A stretch of DNA of 64,000 nt from Nocardia sp. NBC_01503 (GTDB lineage: Bacteria; Actinomycetota; Actinomycetes; Mycobacteriales; Mycobacteriaceae). This document shows, in pieces, positions 9,378 to 18,370 of the stretch (position 1 is the stretch's first letter; each line of letters begins with the position of its first letter). The position numbers and the translations under genes are program-made. The stretch spans positions 2,728,001 through 2,792,000 of the forward strand of contig NZ_CP109596.1 of NCBI RefSeq assembly GCF_036327755.1, in the 5' to 3' direction. A model generated the notes under the pieces. That model saw only the letters and a program-made list of their open reading frames with translations. It did no database searches and was not told where the DNA came from.

Positions 9378-9884
9378 ATGTGTATGATGTACGCCATGCC
9401 CGTCGTATTGGAAGGAAAGCTCGCGGACCTGAGCGCGTGGAAGCCGCAGGGCTGCTCAATAGCCAAGGCCCTGGATATCGTCGGCACCCGCTCGGCGATG
9501 CTCATCCTGCGCGAGTGCTTCTACGGCACCACCCGGTTCGACGGTTTCGCCACCCGCGTCGGCATCACCGATGCCGCGGCCTCCAGCGCACTGCGCAAAC
9601 TCACCGAGGCCGGGCTGTTGGAGAAGCGCCCATATCGAGAAGAGGGCAAGCGCACCCGGCACGAATACGCGCTCACCCCAATGGGATCGGACCTGTTGCC
9701 CGCGGTACTCGCGCTGTGGCAATGGGGTGACGAGTACCTACAGGACGGCACACCACCACTGGAGCGCGTCGAGGACACCACCGGTGAACCGGTGCGGGTG
9801 GAGATTCGCTCCGCCTCGGGAAATGAAGTGCCAGTGGAGAATCTGCGCGTCCGCGTCAACAAGAAATGGCGCCGCCCCGCGTAA
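9378..9884 (+). CDS. HxlR family winged-helix transcriptional regulator
   Basis: A protein of 168 residues, or 162 if the ATG at 9396 is used. The HxlR core is clear: CSIAKALDIVGTRSAMLILREC, a recognition region around TDAAASSALRKLTEAGLLEKR, then a wing with YALTPMG. The ATG at 9378 has GAGG nine bases upstream; ATGs at 9384, 9387 and 9396 and a TTG at 9363 are alternatives. HxlR proteins often respond to reactive electrophiles or acyl compounds and control a divergent gene, here the thiolase. Confidence 0.88.
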   Translation: MCMMYAMPVVLEGKLADLSAWKPQGCSIAKALDIVGTRSAMLILRECFYGTTRFDGFATRVGITDAAASSALRKLTEAGLLEKRPYREEGKRTRHEYALTPMGSDLLPAVLALWQWGDEYLQDGTPPLERVEDTTGEPVRVEIRSASGNEVPVENLRVRVNKKWRRPA

Positions 9885-9935
9885 TGCGGGACGACGCCGG
9901 TGCTCGATCGCCGTCAATCCGGCGATTGCCGACCC

Positions 9936-9969
9936 CGTCATCCCGGCGTGCTTTCGGCCGGGATCCACG
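9936..9969. repeat. Dispersed palindromic repeat, copy A (terminator-like)
   Basis: Contains TCCCGGC at 9941-9947 and GCCGGGA at 9957-9963 around a 9-base loop, flanked by CGTCA and TCCACG. Closely similar copies lie at 14996, 15874 and 18605. This copy lies between the convergent HxlR and ABC ATPase genes, where it could end transcription from both sides. Confidence 0.75.
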
Positions 9970-9972
9970 ATG

Positions 9973-11043
9973 TCAGTTCAGTCGCCGTCCATCCTCGGGC
10001 CCGAAGAAGTAGATGTGGTCGGCGGTGGTGACCAGGCTCAGGCGCGCGCCCTTGACCGGCGGGTTACGCCAATCCGCCCGTGCCACAATGGTTTCCCCAT
10101 CGCCGAGGGTGCGACCGTAGATGTAGGCGTCGGAGCCGAGCTCCTCGACCACATCGACCTCCATATCGATGGCCTGGCCGTCGCCGGTCGGCTCCAGATG
10201 CTCGGGCCGCACGCCCACAACGATATTCGGCCCCGCGGCGTCGGCCACCGTGCGCGGCAGTTCGATGCGGTGACCGCCGAGGGATACCCCGCCGTTCTGC
10301 ACCGGCAGGGTGAACAGGTTCATGGCGGGCGAGCCCATGAATCCGGCCACGAACAGATTCGCCGGATTGCGGTACAGATCGCGCGGTGCGGCGCACTGCT
10401 GCAGCAGTCCGTCCTTGAGCACCGCGACCCGGTCGCCCATGGTCATGGCCTCGACCTGATCGTGCGTGACATACACGGTGGTGGTGCCGAGCCGTCGCTG
10501 CAATTGCGCGATCTGGGTGCGGGTCTGCACGCGCAGCTTGGCGTCCAGGTTCGACAGCGGCTCGTCCATGAGGAAGACGTGCGGCTGGCGCACGATGGCG
10601 CGACCCATGGCCACACGCTGGCGCTGACCACCGGAGAGCGCCTTGGGCTTGCGGTCCAGGTACGGCTCCAGGTCGAGCAGTTTGGCGGCCTCGAGCACAC
10701 GCTGCTGCCGCTCCTCCTTGGCGACCTTGGCCATCTTGAGGGCGAAGCCCATATTCTCGGCGACGCTCATATGCGGGTAGAGCGCGTAGTTCTGGAACAC
10801 CATGGCGATATCGCGTTCCTTGGGCTCGGCGTGGGTGACATCCCGGTCGCCGATGAGAATGCGCCCTTCGCTCACCTCCTCGAGGCCCGCGAGCATGCGC
10901 AATGAGGTGGATTTGCCGCAGCCGGACGGACCGACGAGCACCAGGAATTCGCCGTCGGCGATCTCCAGATTCAATTCATCCACAGCGGGTTTGGCCGAGC
11001 CCGGGTACAGCCGGGTGGCCTTGTCGAAAGTCACCGTTGCCAC
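9973..11043 (-). CDS. ABC transporter ATP-binding protein, MsiK/UgpC/SugC type
   Basis: A 356-residue carbohydrate-type ABC ATPase. It has Walker A GPSGCGKST, signature LSGGQRQRVAMGRAIV, Walker B VFLMDEPLSNLDA and the H-loop YVTHDQVEAM. A C-terminal TOBE/MalK-like domain of about 120 residues follows. The frame extends to 11274, but the GTG at 11043 has GAAGGG nine bases upstream and gives the family start VATVTFDKATRLYPGS. No permease or sugar-binding gene is adjacent, so it probably works like MsiK, energising several sugar importers encoded elsewhere. Confidence 0.9.
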   Translation of the reverse strand: MATVTFDKATRLYPGSAKPAVDELNLEIADGEFLVLVGPSGCGKSTSLRMLAGLEEVSEGRILIGDRDVTHAEPKERDIAMVFQNYALYPHMSVAENMGFALKMAKVAKEERQQRVLEAAKLLDLEPYLDRKPKALSGGQRQRVAMGRAIVRQPHVFLMDEPLSNLDAKLRVQTRTQIAQLQRRLGTTTVYVTHDQVEAMTMGDRVAVLKDGLLQQCAAPRDLYRNPANLFVAGFMGSPAMNLFTLPVQNGGVSLGGHRIELPRTVADAAGPNIVVGVRPEHLEPTGDGQAIDMEVDVVEELGSDAYIYGRTLGDGETIVARADWRNPPVKGARLSLVTTADHIYFFGPEDGRRLN

Positions 11044-11254
11044 GGTGCACATCCCTTCACCGGCAGGAACGTGCCGGACGATCCGAGTAGAGGGGGTTGT
11101 TCCCGGGCATCGGCCCGAGTCCCGGGGACGATACCAAGCGCGGGAATGCCCCGCAGGGTGCCCGGGTTGTCGAAGAGCGAGGCATAGCCTCATGTGTGGA
11201 CTTCGCCTGCCCTGCGCGGGTAATCGGAATTTTCCTTCGGACGAGGAGTGCCCT

Positions 11255-12049
11255 ATGAGTCGACCGGTTCGCATCGGAGTTCAATTGCAGCCGCAGCACG
11301 CGCCCGATTACGGGCTGATCCGGGATGCGGTGCGGCGCTCCGAGGATGCCGGGGTGGATATCGTCTTCAACTGGGATCACTTCTATCCGCTGTACGGCGA
11401 TCCCGAGGGCGCGCATTTCGAATGCTGGACCATGCTGGCCGCGGTCGCCGAGCAGACCGAGCGGGTGGAGCTGGGCGCGCTGGTCACCGGCGGCGGCTAC
11501 CGCAATCCGGATCTGCTGGCCGATATGGCGCGCACGGTCGACCACATCAGCGGTGGGCGACTGATTCTGGGGATCGGCGCGGGCTGGTTCCAGAAGGACT
11601 ATGACCAGTACGGCTACCAATTCGGTACCGCCGGAAGCCGTTTGGACCTGCTCAAGGACTATCTGGCGCGTATCACCGACCGCCTGGCCAAACTGAATCC
11701 GCAGCCGGTGCGCGATATTCCGATTCTCATCGGCGGTGGCGGGGAGAAGAAGACGCTGCGACTGGCCGCGCAATACGCCGATATCTGGCACAGTTTCGCC
11801 GATCTCGAAGTGTTGCAGCGTAAGTCGGGGATCCTGGCCGAGCACTGCGCGGCCGTCGGCACCGATCCGGCGGCCATCGAGAAGTCGGTGGATTGGCCGG
11901 GCGCGGACAAGGCCGCCGATTTCGTGGCGGCCGGGGCGACGCTGTTCACCGTCGGCGTCGGCGGTCCGGACTACAACCTCGAGGATGTGAAGACGGCGAT
12001 CGCCTGGCGGAACTCCTTCAATCCGGAGCCCGTCCCCGCCATCGCCTGA
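11255..12049 (+). CDS. LLM class F420-dependent oxidoreductase
   Basis: A 264-residue luciferase-like TIM-barrel protein. The N-terminus IGVQLQPQH, the motif HISGGRLILGIGAGW and the phosphate-binding DIPILIGGGGEKKTL region are characteristic of actinobacterial F420-dependent enzymes. The substrate is unknown. The ATG at 11255 has GAGGAG seven bases upstream; the frame opens much earlier without family sequence. Its last codons are included in the 196-bp tandem duplication that follows, so the end of this gene is copied just downstream. Confidence 0.87.
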   Translation: MSRPVRIGVQLQPQHAPDYGLIRDAVRRSEDAGVDIVFNWDHFYPLYGDPEGAHFECWTMLAAVAEQTERVELGALVTGGGYRNPDLLADMARTVDHISGGRLILGIGAGWFQKDYDQYGYQFGTAGSRLDLLKDYLARITDRLAKLNPQPVRDIPILIGGGGEKKTLRLAAQYADIWHSFADLEVLQRKSGILAEHCAAVGTDPAAIEKSVDWPGADKAADFVAAGATLFTVGVGGPDYNLEDVKTAIAWRNSFNPEPVPAIA

Positions 12050-12218
12050 TTTCGAACCCCGCCACCCCGCGCGCCCTCACCAAACGTGCCAAGTTCGCGG
12101 CCCGCCCCCGCTTCTGGACTGAGTGGAGCGGGGGAGCGAAGCGGAGGAGCGCAGCGAGGGAAGAAGCGGGGTCACAGGGCCGCGAACCGCCGGAGCGGAG
12201 CGGAGGCAGTTAGACACA
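12023..12218. repeat. 196-bp tandem duplication, first unit
   Basis: Begins within the last nine codons of the oxidoreductase gene and ends at 12218. The next 196 bases repeat it, with two differences noticed (12058/12254 and a G-to-T change near 12194/12390). The unit contains one complete copy of the GTTCGCGGCCC hairpin element. Confidence 0.9.
12093..12210 (+). repeat. GTTCGCGGCCC hairpin element, copy 1a
   Basis: The outer stem is GTTCGCGGCCC (12093-12103) with GGGCCGCGAAC (12177-12187). The inner stem pairs CCCCGCTTCT with AGAAGCGGGG. The loop is purine-rich with GGAGCGAAGCGGAGGAGC-like runs, and a tail ends in GGAGCGGAGCGGAGGCA. Related copies lie at 12289, 21652 and, reversed, 40860. 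Confidence 0.75.
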
Positions 12219-12414
12219 CCGGAGCCCGTCCCCGCCATCGCCTGATTTCGAACCTCGCCACCCCGCGCGCCCTCACCAAACGTGCCAAGTTCGCGGCCCG
12301 CCCCCGCTTCTGGACTGAGTGGAGCGGGGGAGCGAAGCGGAGGAGCGCAGCGAGGGAAGAAGCGGGGTCACAGGGCCGCGAACCGCCGTAGCGGAGCGGA
12401 GGCAGTTAGACACA
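12219..12414. repeat. 196-bp tandem duplication, second unit
   Basis: The second unit starts with a copy of the oxidoreductase's last codons and stop, which are not translated here, and ends 24 bases before the ABC importer start. Near-identity of the two units indicates a recent duplication. With its twin it fills the gap of about 390 bases between 12049 and 12439. Confidence 0.9.
12289..12405 (+). repeat. GTTCGCGGCCC hairpin element, copy 1b
   Basis: The tandem copy of element 1a, shifted by 196 bases, with the same outer and inner stems. It lies upstream of the ABC importer gene. Unlike copies 2 and 3, its GGAGG tail is about 35 bases from the start codon, so it does not form that gene's ribosome binding site. 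Confidence 0.7.
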
Positions 12415-12438
12415 GCCATCCCACTAGGGTGTTTTGTC

Positions 12439-14271
12439 ATGGTTTGCTTGCGCACGGCCAGGTCCCGACGGTACGGCCGTCGACCTCGCATGCTGTCGAT
12501 GGCGGGGGTGTTGCTGGTCACCCTGGGTGCGGTCACCCTGGGTGCCGGGTTCGGCTCGGCCGCACCGAACAGCGGTGATCTCTGCTCGCCACCGGGCTTG
12601 GCCGCGGCCAGCGCCGCGCCGAAGAATCTGGCGACGGGTCCGGCGACGCCGACCGCGGACAAGTACACGACGGCGACCACCGAACCGCTCGATCGCATCG
12701 ATGTGACCAAGCTGGGCCTGCTCACCCCGGGCAAGCTCAGCGTCGGCACGCTCTCGGACGCCCCGCCGAGCATCTGCCTGAATTCGCGGGGCACCTTCAC
12801 CGGTTTCGACAATGAACTGCTGCGCGCGGCCGCCGCCAAGATCGGCCTGCAGGTGGAGTTCACCGGCACCGATTTCGCGGGTCTGCTGGCGCAGGTGGCC
12901 AATGGCCGCTTCGATGCCGCGTCGTCGAGCATCACCACCACCGATGCGCGGCGCAAACTGGTCGGCTTCACCAATGGCTACGATTTCGGCTACTTCTCCC
13001 TGGTCGCCCCGAATGGCAGTGCCATCAAGGGTTTCTCGGATCTGAACCGCGGCACCCGGATCGGCGTGGTGCAGGGCACCGTGCAGGACGAGTACGTGGT
13101 GAACGAACTGCATCTGGATCCGGTGAAGTTCCCGGATTACAACACCGCGTACGCGAATTTGAAGACCGGGCAGATCGATGCCTGGGTGGCCCCGTCGCAG
13201 CAGGCCATCGGTGCGATCAAATCGGGTGATCCGACCTCGATCGTGCAGAACACCTTCAGCCTCAACAACTTCACCGGCTGGGCGGTGCGCAAGGACAATC
13301 AGCCGCTCACCGATGCGCTCAATGCCGGTCTGGACGCGGTGATCACCGACGGCACCTATGCGAAGCTCTATGCGGACTGGGTGCCGCGCGAGCTGCCGCC
13401 GGGTTGGAAGCCGGGCTCCAAAGCCGTTGCGCCGCCGCAGCTCCCCGATTTCGACAGGATCGCGGCCGAGCATGCGAACGACAAGGCCGGTCAGCCCGTG
13501 GCCCAGCCGAAATCCACGCTCGCGCAGCTGAAGGATACGTTCTTCGACTGGTCGCTGTACCGCAAGGCTTTTCCTGATCTGATCAAGACCGGTCTGCCCA
13601 ATACCCTTGTCCTGGCACTGGTTTCGGGTGCCCTCGGCACGGTGATCGGCATGCTGCTCGCGGTGGCGGGCATCTCCCGCACCCGTTGGCTGCGCTGGCC
13701 CGCCCGGATCTACACCGATATCTTCCGCGGCCTGCCCGCGGTGGTGATCATTCTGATCATCGGCCTCGGCATCGGTCCGGTGGTTAAGAACGTGACCGGC
13801 AACAATCCGTACTGGCTGGGTGTGGTCGCGCTGGCGCTGCTGTCCTCGGCCTATATCGGTGAGATCTTCCGCTCGGGAATCCAATCGGTGGAGCCGGGGC
13901 AGCTGGAGGCGGCGCGCGCCATCGGTTTCGGCTACCGGCAGGCCATGACGCTGGTGGTGATTCCACAGGGTGTGCGCCGGGTGCTGCCCGCGCTCATGAA
14001 CCAGTTCATCGCGCTCATCAAGGACTCGTCGCTCATTTACTTCCTGGGCTTGCTCGCCACGCAACGCGAGTTGTTCGCGGTGGGCCGGGATCTGAACGCG
14101 CAGACCGGAAATCTCTCACCGCTGGTCGCCGCGGGCCTGATGTACCTGGTGCTGACCGTCCCGCTCACGCACCTGGTGAACTACATCGACGGCCGCCTGC
14201 GTACCGGCCGCGCCGAGAAGGCGATCGAACCGGTCGAGCAGGCCGTGATCACGGAAGGGCGTGGAGCATGA
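12439..14271 (+). CDS. Glutamine-type ABC transporter, fused substrate-binding and permease protein
   Basis: A fusion of about 610 residues. It starts with a signal or anchor helix ([20 protein letters not shown]). A periplasmic-binding domain of the polar amino acid family (about residues 95-330) follows, with [15 protein letters not shown] and [12 protein letters not shown] stretches. An integral membrane permease domain (about 380-590) contains the His/Glu/Gln/Arg permease signature region [27 protein letters not shown], split here by residue position about 500-526. The start may be 12439 or the ATG at 12490. It overlaps the ATPase gene by ATGA. Together they form a complete amino acid importer, probably for glutamine or glutamate. 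Confidence 0.88.
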   Translation: MVCLRTARSRRYGRRPRMLSMAGVLLVTLGAVTLGAGFGSAAPNSGDLCSPPGLAAASAAPKNLATGPATPTADKYTTATTEPLDRIDVTKLGLLTPGKLSVGTLSDAPPSICLNSRGTFTGFDNELLRAAAAKIGLQVEFTGTDFAGLLAQVANGRFDAASSSITTTDARRKLVGFTNGYDFGYFSLVAPNGSAIKGFSDLNRGTRIGVVQGTVQDEYVVNELHLDPVKFPDYNTAYANLKTGQIDAWVAPSQQAIGAIKSGDPTSIVQNTFSLNNFTGWAVRKDNQPLTDALNAGLDAVITDGTYAKLYADWVPRELPPGWKPGSKAVAPPQLPDFDRIAAEHANDKAGQPVAQPKSTLAQLKDTFFDWSLYRKAFPDLIKTGLPNTLVLALVSGALGTVIGMLLAVAGISRTRWLRWPARIYTDIFRGLPAVVIILIIGLGIGPVVKNVTGNNPYWLGVVALALLSSAYIGEIFRSGIQSVEPGQLEAARAIGFGYRQAMTLVVIPQGVRRVLPALMNQFIALIKDSSLIYFLGLLATQRELFAVGRDLNAQTGNLSPLVAAGLMYLVLTVPLTHLVNYIDGRLRTGRAEKAIEPVEQAVITEGRGA

Positions 14272-14993
14272 GTGCCTCTCTCACCGGTACCGGACTGCAT
14301 GTGACCCTCGGCGGTAACGAGGTGCTGCGCGGTGTGGACATCCATGTGGACGCGGGTAAGACCACCACGGTCATCGGACCCTCGGGTTCGGGTAAGTCGA
14401 CCCTGCTACGCGTGCTGAACCGCCTGCACGAGCCGAGCCGGGGCGACATCCTGGTCGACGGCAAATCCGTGCTGACCGATGATCCGGATCAGCTGCGCCG
14501 GCGTATCGGCATGGTTTTCCAGCACTTCAATCTGTTCCCGCACAAGACCGTTGCCGAGAATGTGGCGCTCGGGCCGCGGAAGCTGCACGGGCTCTCCAAA
14601 GAGCAGTCGCGCACCCTCGCGCTGGAGCAGTTGGAGGCGGTAGGGCTGGCGGACAAGGCCGATGCCCGGCCCGCGAACCTCTCCGGCGGTCAGCAGCAGC
14701 GTGTCGCCATCGCCCGCGCGCTGGCCATGAAGCCGCAGCTCATGTTCTTCGACGAGGCCACCTCGGCGCTGGACCCGGAGCTGGTCAAGGGCGTGCTGGC
14801 GCTCATGGCCGAGTTGGCGAAGGGCGGTATGTCCATGATCGTGGTGACGCACGAAATGGGTTTCGCCCGTTCGGTATCGGATCGGGTGGTGTTCATGGAT
14901 CACGGTAGGGTCGTCGAAACCGGCACGCCGGAGGCGCTTTTCGACAAGCCGGAGACCCCGCGACTTCAGCAGTTCCTGTCGCAGGTCCTGTAG
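14268..14993 (+). CDS. glnQ: Amino acid ABC transporter ATP-binding protein (GlnQ-like)
   Basis: A 241-residue ABC ATPase of the polar amino acid uptake family. It has Walker [11 protein letters not shown]-loop [11 protein letters not shown], signature [17 protein letters not shown], Walker [15 protein letters not shown] and the H-loop [10 protein letters not shown]. It is translationally coupled to the fused binding protein/permease by an ATGA overlap, so the two genes make one importer. It is followed within a few bases by a palindromic repeat that may terminate transcription. Confidence 0.92.
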   Translation: MSASLTGTGLHVTLGGNEVLRGVDIHVDAGKTTTVIGPSGSGKSTLLRVLNRLHEPSRGDILVDGKSVLTDDPDQLRRRIGMVFQHFNLFPHKTVAENVALGPRKLHGLSKEQSRTLALEQLEAVGLADKADARPANLSGGQQQRVAIARALAMKPQLMFFDEATSALDPELVKGVLALMAELAKGGMSMIVVTHEMGFARSVSDRVVFMDHGRVVETGTPEALFDKPETPRLQQFLSQVL

Positions 14994-14995
14994 CC

Positions 14996-15028
14996 CGTCA
15001 TCCCGGCATGCTTTTGGCCGGGATCCAC
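14996..15028. repeat. Dispersed palindromic repeat, copy B
   Basis: The same element as copy A: CGTCATCCCGGC, loop ATGCTTTTG, GCCGGGATCCAC. It lies between the convergent glnQ and GH25 genes, only three bases after one stop codon and five before the other. Confidence 0.75.
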
Positions 15029-15032
15029 AGGT

Positions 15033-15767
15033 TCAGCTACCGCTGCTGCCCAAGCTGGGCATATTCGCGAAGCGGCCGAAATCGCCTTGGGCACCGCTGT
15101 ATACGTTCAGATCGGTGCCCCCGGCGATACCCGGCACACTCCCGGAGTCGGTGTACTGCCAGAACGTCCACGCGGGCCAGCCACCGGGAACCTCGGGACC
15201 GTCATTGCCGCGATAGTCCGCGATCCACAGTGGGTACCTGGTGAATTCATCGCTGTCGGCCATGGCCGTCTGCCAGAAACGCGGATAGGTGTAGATGATC
15301 GGCACGCGACCGGTCAACGCCTGCACCGTATTCAGATACCGGTGCGTCCAGTCGATGAGCGCCGGTGCGGGTAGCCCGCCCGAATCCTCCAGATCCAGGA
15401 CGGGCGGCAGGTCCAGGGGTCCGTTCTGGCCCAGCACGGTGGCGGCGTACAGCGCGGCCTGTGCCTCGGGCAGCAGATTCGGCCGCGCGTAGTGGTAGGT
15501 GCCGCGCGCCACGCCCGCCGCCCGCATGAGCAGACTGTCCGGGACGAAGTACGGGTTCACATAGTTGACACCCTCGGTGGCCTTGACCATGGCGAAGTGA
15601 TTGCCGGAGGCGCGCACCTCGAACCAGTTGATCATGCGGCCGTCGAGGTGCTGCCAGGACGAGACATCCGGCCCGCCCGCATCGGCCGCCGCGGGGGCGG
15701 TCGACATTGCCGTGAGAATGCTGGCCACCGCGAAAGCGGCCAGTCCCAGCTTCTTTCGTCGAACCAT
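15033..15767 (-). CDS. Secreted glycoside hydrolase family 25 (lysozyme-like)
   Basis: A 244-residue protein with a Sec signal peptide (basic MVRRKK, hydrophobic core, cleavage near APAAADA at about residue 29). A GH25 barrel follows. GPDVSSWQ carries the first acidic residue, AMVKATEG and GTYHYARP are barrel strands, LDLEDS holds the catalytic Asp/Glu pair, and FWQYTDSGSVPGI is the C-terminal family motif. GH25 enzymes cleave the beta-1,4 bond in peptidoglycan. It lies downstream of the glucosylglycerate hydrolase on the same strand, but a palindromic repeat separates the two, so co-transcription is doubtful. Confidence 0.92.
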   Translation of the reverse strand: MVRRKKLGLAAFAVASILTAMSTAPAAADAGGPDVSSWQHLDGRMINWFEVRASGNHFAMVKATEGVNYVNPYFVPDSLLMRAAGVARGTYHYARPNLLPEAQAALYAATVLGQNGPLDLPPVLDLEDSGGLPAPALIDWTHRYLNTVQALTGRVPIIYTYPRFWQTAMADSDEFTRYPLWIADYRGNDGPEVPGGWPAWTFWQYTDSGSVPGIAGGTDLNVYSGAQGDFGRFANMPSLGSSGS

Positions 15768-15873
15768 GCAAGGGGACGCTATGTGGGCTTATTCGCCTTG
15801 GCCAAGGACGCGCCCGTATGTTGTCCAAGTGTTAGCTGAATCACCGCTATTTCGGCGGGATCTACCGAGCACC

Positions 15874-15907
15874 GTGGATCCCGGCCAAAAGCACGCCGGG
15901 ATGACGG
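15874..15907. repeat. Dispersed palindromic repeat, copy C (inverted)
   Basis: The reverse complement of the copy B arrangement: GTGGATCCCGGCC, AAAAGCAC, GCCGGGATGACGG. It lies between two minus-strand genes, after the glucosylglycerate hydrolase stop codon. Confidence 0.75.
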
Positions 15908-15935
15908 CGCTGAACAGTCCACCATGCGGGGCGGA

Positions 15936-17276
15936 TCAGCCCAGCCAGTCCAGCACCGAAGCGGCGGTCCAACTCTGCTGCATACTCCCCAGCGGTTCCC
16001 CCGTGAACGGTTCGTAGTACTCCGCGAAGCTCCCGTCGCTGGCCTGCCGCAACCCCTCCGCGCGCAGCATGAACGACCGCTCGGCCCATCCGCGCCGCGC
16101 GAACACCCAGGAGAACAACCAACTCATCACCGGCCACACCGGTCCGCGCCAGTATTCGCGCGGCCGGAAGTCCTTGGCCACCGGCGAGGTCGAGGGCGGC
16201 AGCGCGTACCGCAGATCCGGATGCCCGCACCAGCGCGGTCCCTCGAACAGGCGCAGCAGTCGGCGTTCCGCATCGCGCGGCAGCCCACCGCAGAGCAGCG
16301 GCGCGAACGAGGCGAGGGTCTCGGTCTCGATCCACTTGTCCGCGCGCACATCGAAATCGCGGGCCACCCCGGTGCGCGGATCGGTGGTGCCGACCACGCC
16401 CGACCGGAAGTAGTCGGCCCATTCGTACAATTCGCGCACATCGGCGTTGGGCTGTTTATAGTCCTCGCCGATATTGGCCAGCACATCGCAGGCGAGCGCG
16501 AAAATGGCGGTGACGAACACATCCTCGACGGCGAAGCTCATTGTCGAGGCCAGTTGATAATCGTCGTAGCCGGAGCGTCGCATCTGCTCGACCAGCCACA
16601 TGTACCGGTCGTATTCGCGATCGCTGGGCCGCTGGGTCGGGTCGCCGACCACCTGGAGATCCTCGCGCTGATAGGGCGGAAGATCCGGTCCCGGAATCAC
16701 ATTGGCGTAGGCGCGATCCCATCGTGGCGAATTGTCCATTCCGGATTCCCATCCGTGATACAGCGTAATTCGCCCGTGCTGCTTGGGATCTCGCGCATAG
16801 GCGAGCCAGCGATGCCACCGCATCAGATCCGGCCAGCGCCGTTGCAGGAACTCCTCGGCGGTGGCGCGGGTGCTGCGCCCGTGCCGCCGGGAATGATCCA
16901 GAATCCGTTGCACCGCAATGGCGTGTACGGGCGGCTGGGTGATGCCGGAGGTATCGGGACCGTCCGGTGCGTCCGCGGCCAGGCGTCGGCATTCCCAGCG
17001 GCTCGGCCCCGGGAAGTATCCGTCCACGCCATTGGCGAAGACGATGTGCGGGATCATCCCGTTGCGCCACTGCGCCGACAGCAGGGTGTCCATCTCCAGC
17101 ACGGCGCGCTCGACACTCAGCGGGGCCAGTCCGACCGCGACGAAGGCGGCGTCCCAACTCCACATATGTGGATACAGCCTGGGCGCGGCCGTGGTCATGG
17201 ACCCCAGGTCATTGCCGCGCAGCAGGTAGGCGGCGCGGGCCGCGAGCTGGGTAGGCGTGAAACCCGAGTGCGTCAT
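15936..17276 (-). CDS. ggh: Glucosylglycerate hydrolase (GH63-like)
   Basis: A 446-residue (alpha/alpha)6-type glycosidase that closely resembles, from memory, the mycobacterial enzyme hydrolysing glucosylglycerate to glucose and glycerate. That compatible solute accumulates under nitrogen limitation. Conserved stretches include LYPHMWSWDAAFVA near the N-terminus, HGWESGMDNSPRWD, CGHPDLRYALPPSTSP and ASDGSFAEYYEPFTGEP at the C-terminus. The frame is open to 17474, but starting at ATG 17276 gives the family N-terminus (SGFTPTQLAARAAYLL) and exactly the expected length. There is no signal peptide, so it is cytoplasmic. Confidence 0.88.
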   Translation of the reverse strand: MTHSGFTPTQLAARAAYLLRGNDLGSMTTAAPRLYPHMWSWDAAFVAVGLAPLSVERAVLEMDTLLSAQWRNGMIPHIVFANGVDGYFPGPSRWECRRLAADAPDGPDTSGITQPPVHAIAVQRILDHSRRHGRSTRATAEEFLQRRWPDLMRWHRWLAYARDPKQHGRITLYHGWESGMDNSPRWDRAYANVIPGPDLPPYQREDLQVVGDPTQRPSDREYDRYMWLVEQMRRSGYDDYQLASTMSFAVEDVFVTAIFALACDVLANIGEDYKQPNADVRELYEWADYFRSGVVGTTDPRTGVARDFDVRADKWIETETLASFAPLLCGGLPRDAERRLLRLFEGPRWCGHPDLRYALPPSTSPVAKDFRPREYWRGPVWPVMSWLFSWVFARRGWAERSFMLRAEGLRQASDGSFAEYYEPFTGEPLGSMQQSWTAASVLDWLG

Positions 17277-17512
17277 CGCCCTATTCTGCGACGGAACCCG
17301 CAGGTATGCGCGATGTCCGTCCGCTGTCGGATCGTCGGGCGGCGCTATGGGCGTTATGTCCACCTCCCCGTACGACGCTGTGCCTGCCGAGGACGCCGGT
17401 TCGTCGAATTGCACTGTGTACGCCTTTTCACATTTTCGAACGCGCGTGTGTTTGAGCCCTCTGTGCCTAGCCAACGCATCGTCGGCGCCGCGCGCCCGGT
17501 TACGGTGATGGC

Positions 17513-18217
17513 ATGGCGAATTCCGCGAAGTCCGGCAGTGACCGTCCTACCGCGTTGATCACCGGAGCGAGCCGGGGGCTCGGCGCCGCCATCGCCCGCG
17601 CGCTCGCGCCCACGCACCGGCTGCTGCTGGGTGCGCGCACGCCGGAGGCCCTGGAACCGATACTGCGGGAATTGCCGGATGCCACAGGGTGGCCGGTGCA
17701 GCTGACCGACTACGACGCCGTGGCCGCCGCGGCCGAGTCGATCGAGCGGCTGGATGTTCTGGTGCACAATGCCGGGGTCGCCGACCTGGGAACAATAGCC
17801 GATTCGTCCGTTGCGCAGTGGCGGAATACGTTGGAAGCCAACCTGATAGCGGTATCGGAGCTGACCCGGGTGCTGCTGCCCGCGCTGCGCGAAGCGCACG
17901 GGCACGTGGTGCTGATCAACTCCGGCGCCGGACTGCGCGCCAATCCCGGCTGGGGTGTCTACGCGGCCAGTAAATTCGCACTGCGCGCCTTCGGTGACGC
18001 CCTGCGCCTGGAGGAGCCGGATCTGCGGGTGACTTCGGTGCATCCGGGCCGCATCGATACCGATATGCAGCGTGAGCTGGTCGCGGGGGAGCGCCGCGAA
18101 TACCAGCCGAGCGAATTCCTCACGCCCGAGACGGTGGCGTGGACGGTGCGCAATGCGATCGAGACCCCGCGCGACGCGCATCCCACCGAGATCGTATTGC
18201 GGCCGATCCCACGCTGA
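17513..18217 (+). CDS. Short-chain dehydrogenase/reductase (SDR)
   Basis: A 234-residue classical-type SDR. The cofactor motif TGASRGLG is at about residues 17-24, LVHNAG stabilises the core, and the catalytic Ser is in LINSGAG. The YxxxK motif is YAASK. PGRIDTDM follows the active site as in family members. It is a little shorter than typical SDRs. The substrate is unknown. It is divergent from the glucosylglycerate hydrolase, with a gap of about 235 bases in which no structured element was recognised. Confidence 0.9.
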   Translation: MANSAKSGSDRPTALITGASRGLGAAIARALAPTHRLLLGARTPEALEPILRELPDATGWPVQLTDYDAVAAAAESIERLDVLVHNAGVADLGTIADSSVAQWRNTLEANLIAVSELTRVLLPALREAHGHVVLINSGAGLRANPGWGVYAASKFALRAFGDALRLEEPDLRVTSVHPGRIDTDMQRELVAGERREYQPSEFLTPETVAWTVRNAIETPRDAHPTEIVLRPIPR

Positions 18218-18370
18218 GAGCAGCCTTAACGTTTCTTTCGAATTTCGATCGTTTCGCGCGGAATTGGTGTCCAGTTCATCGCGGTCGATATAACCGGATG
18301 AGCCGCCCGAAACTGGCGCGGGGTGAAGTGATTCCGCATGCGGAACCGAAATTCGGAGCGATCGAACCCG

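Noticed and set aside
12424..14064. A long minus-strand frame opposite the glutamine ABC gene
   Set aside because: It is antisense to a well-supported transporter gene and lacks domain motifs.
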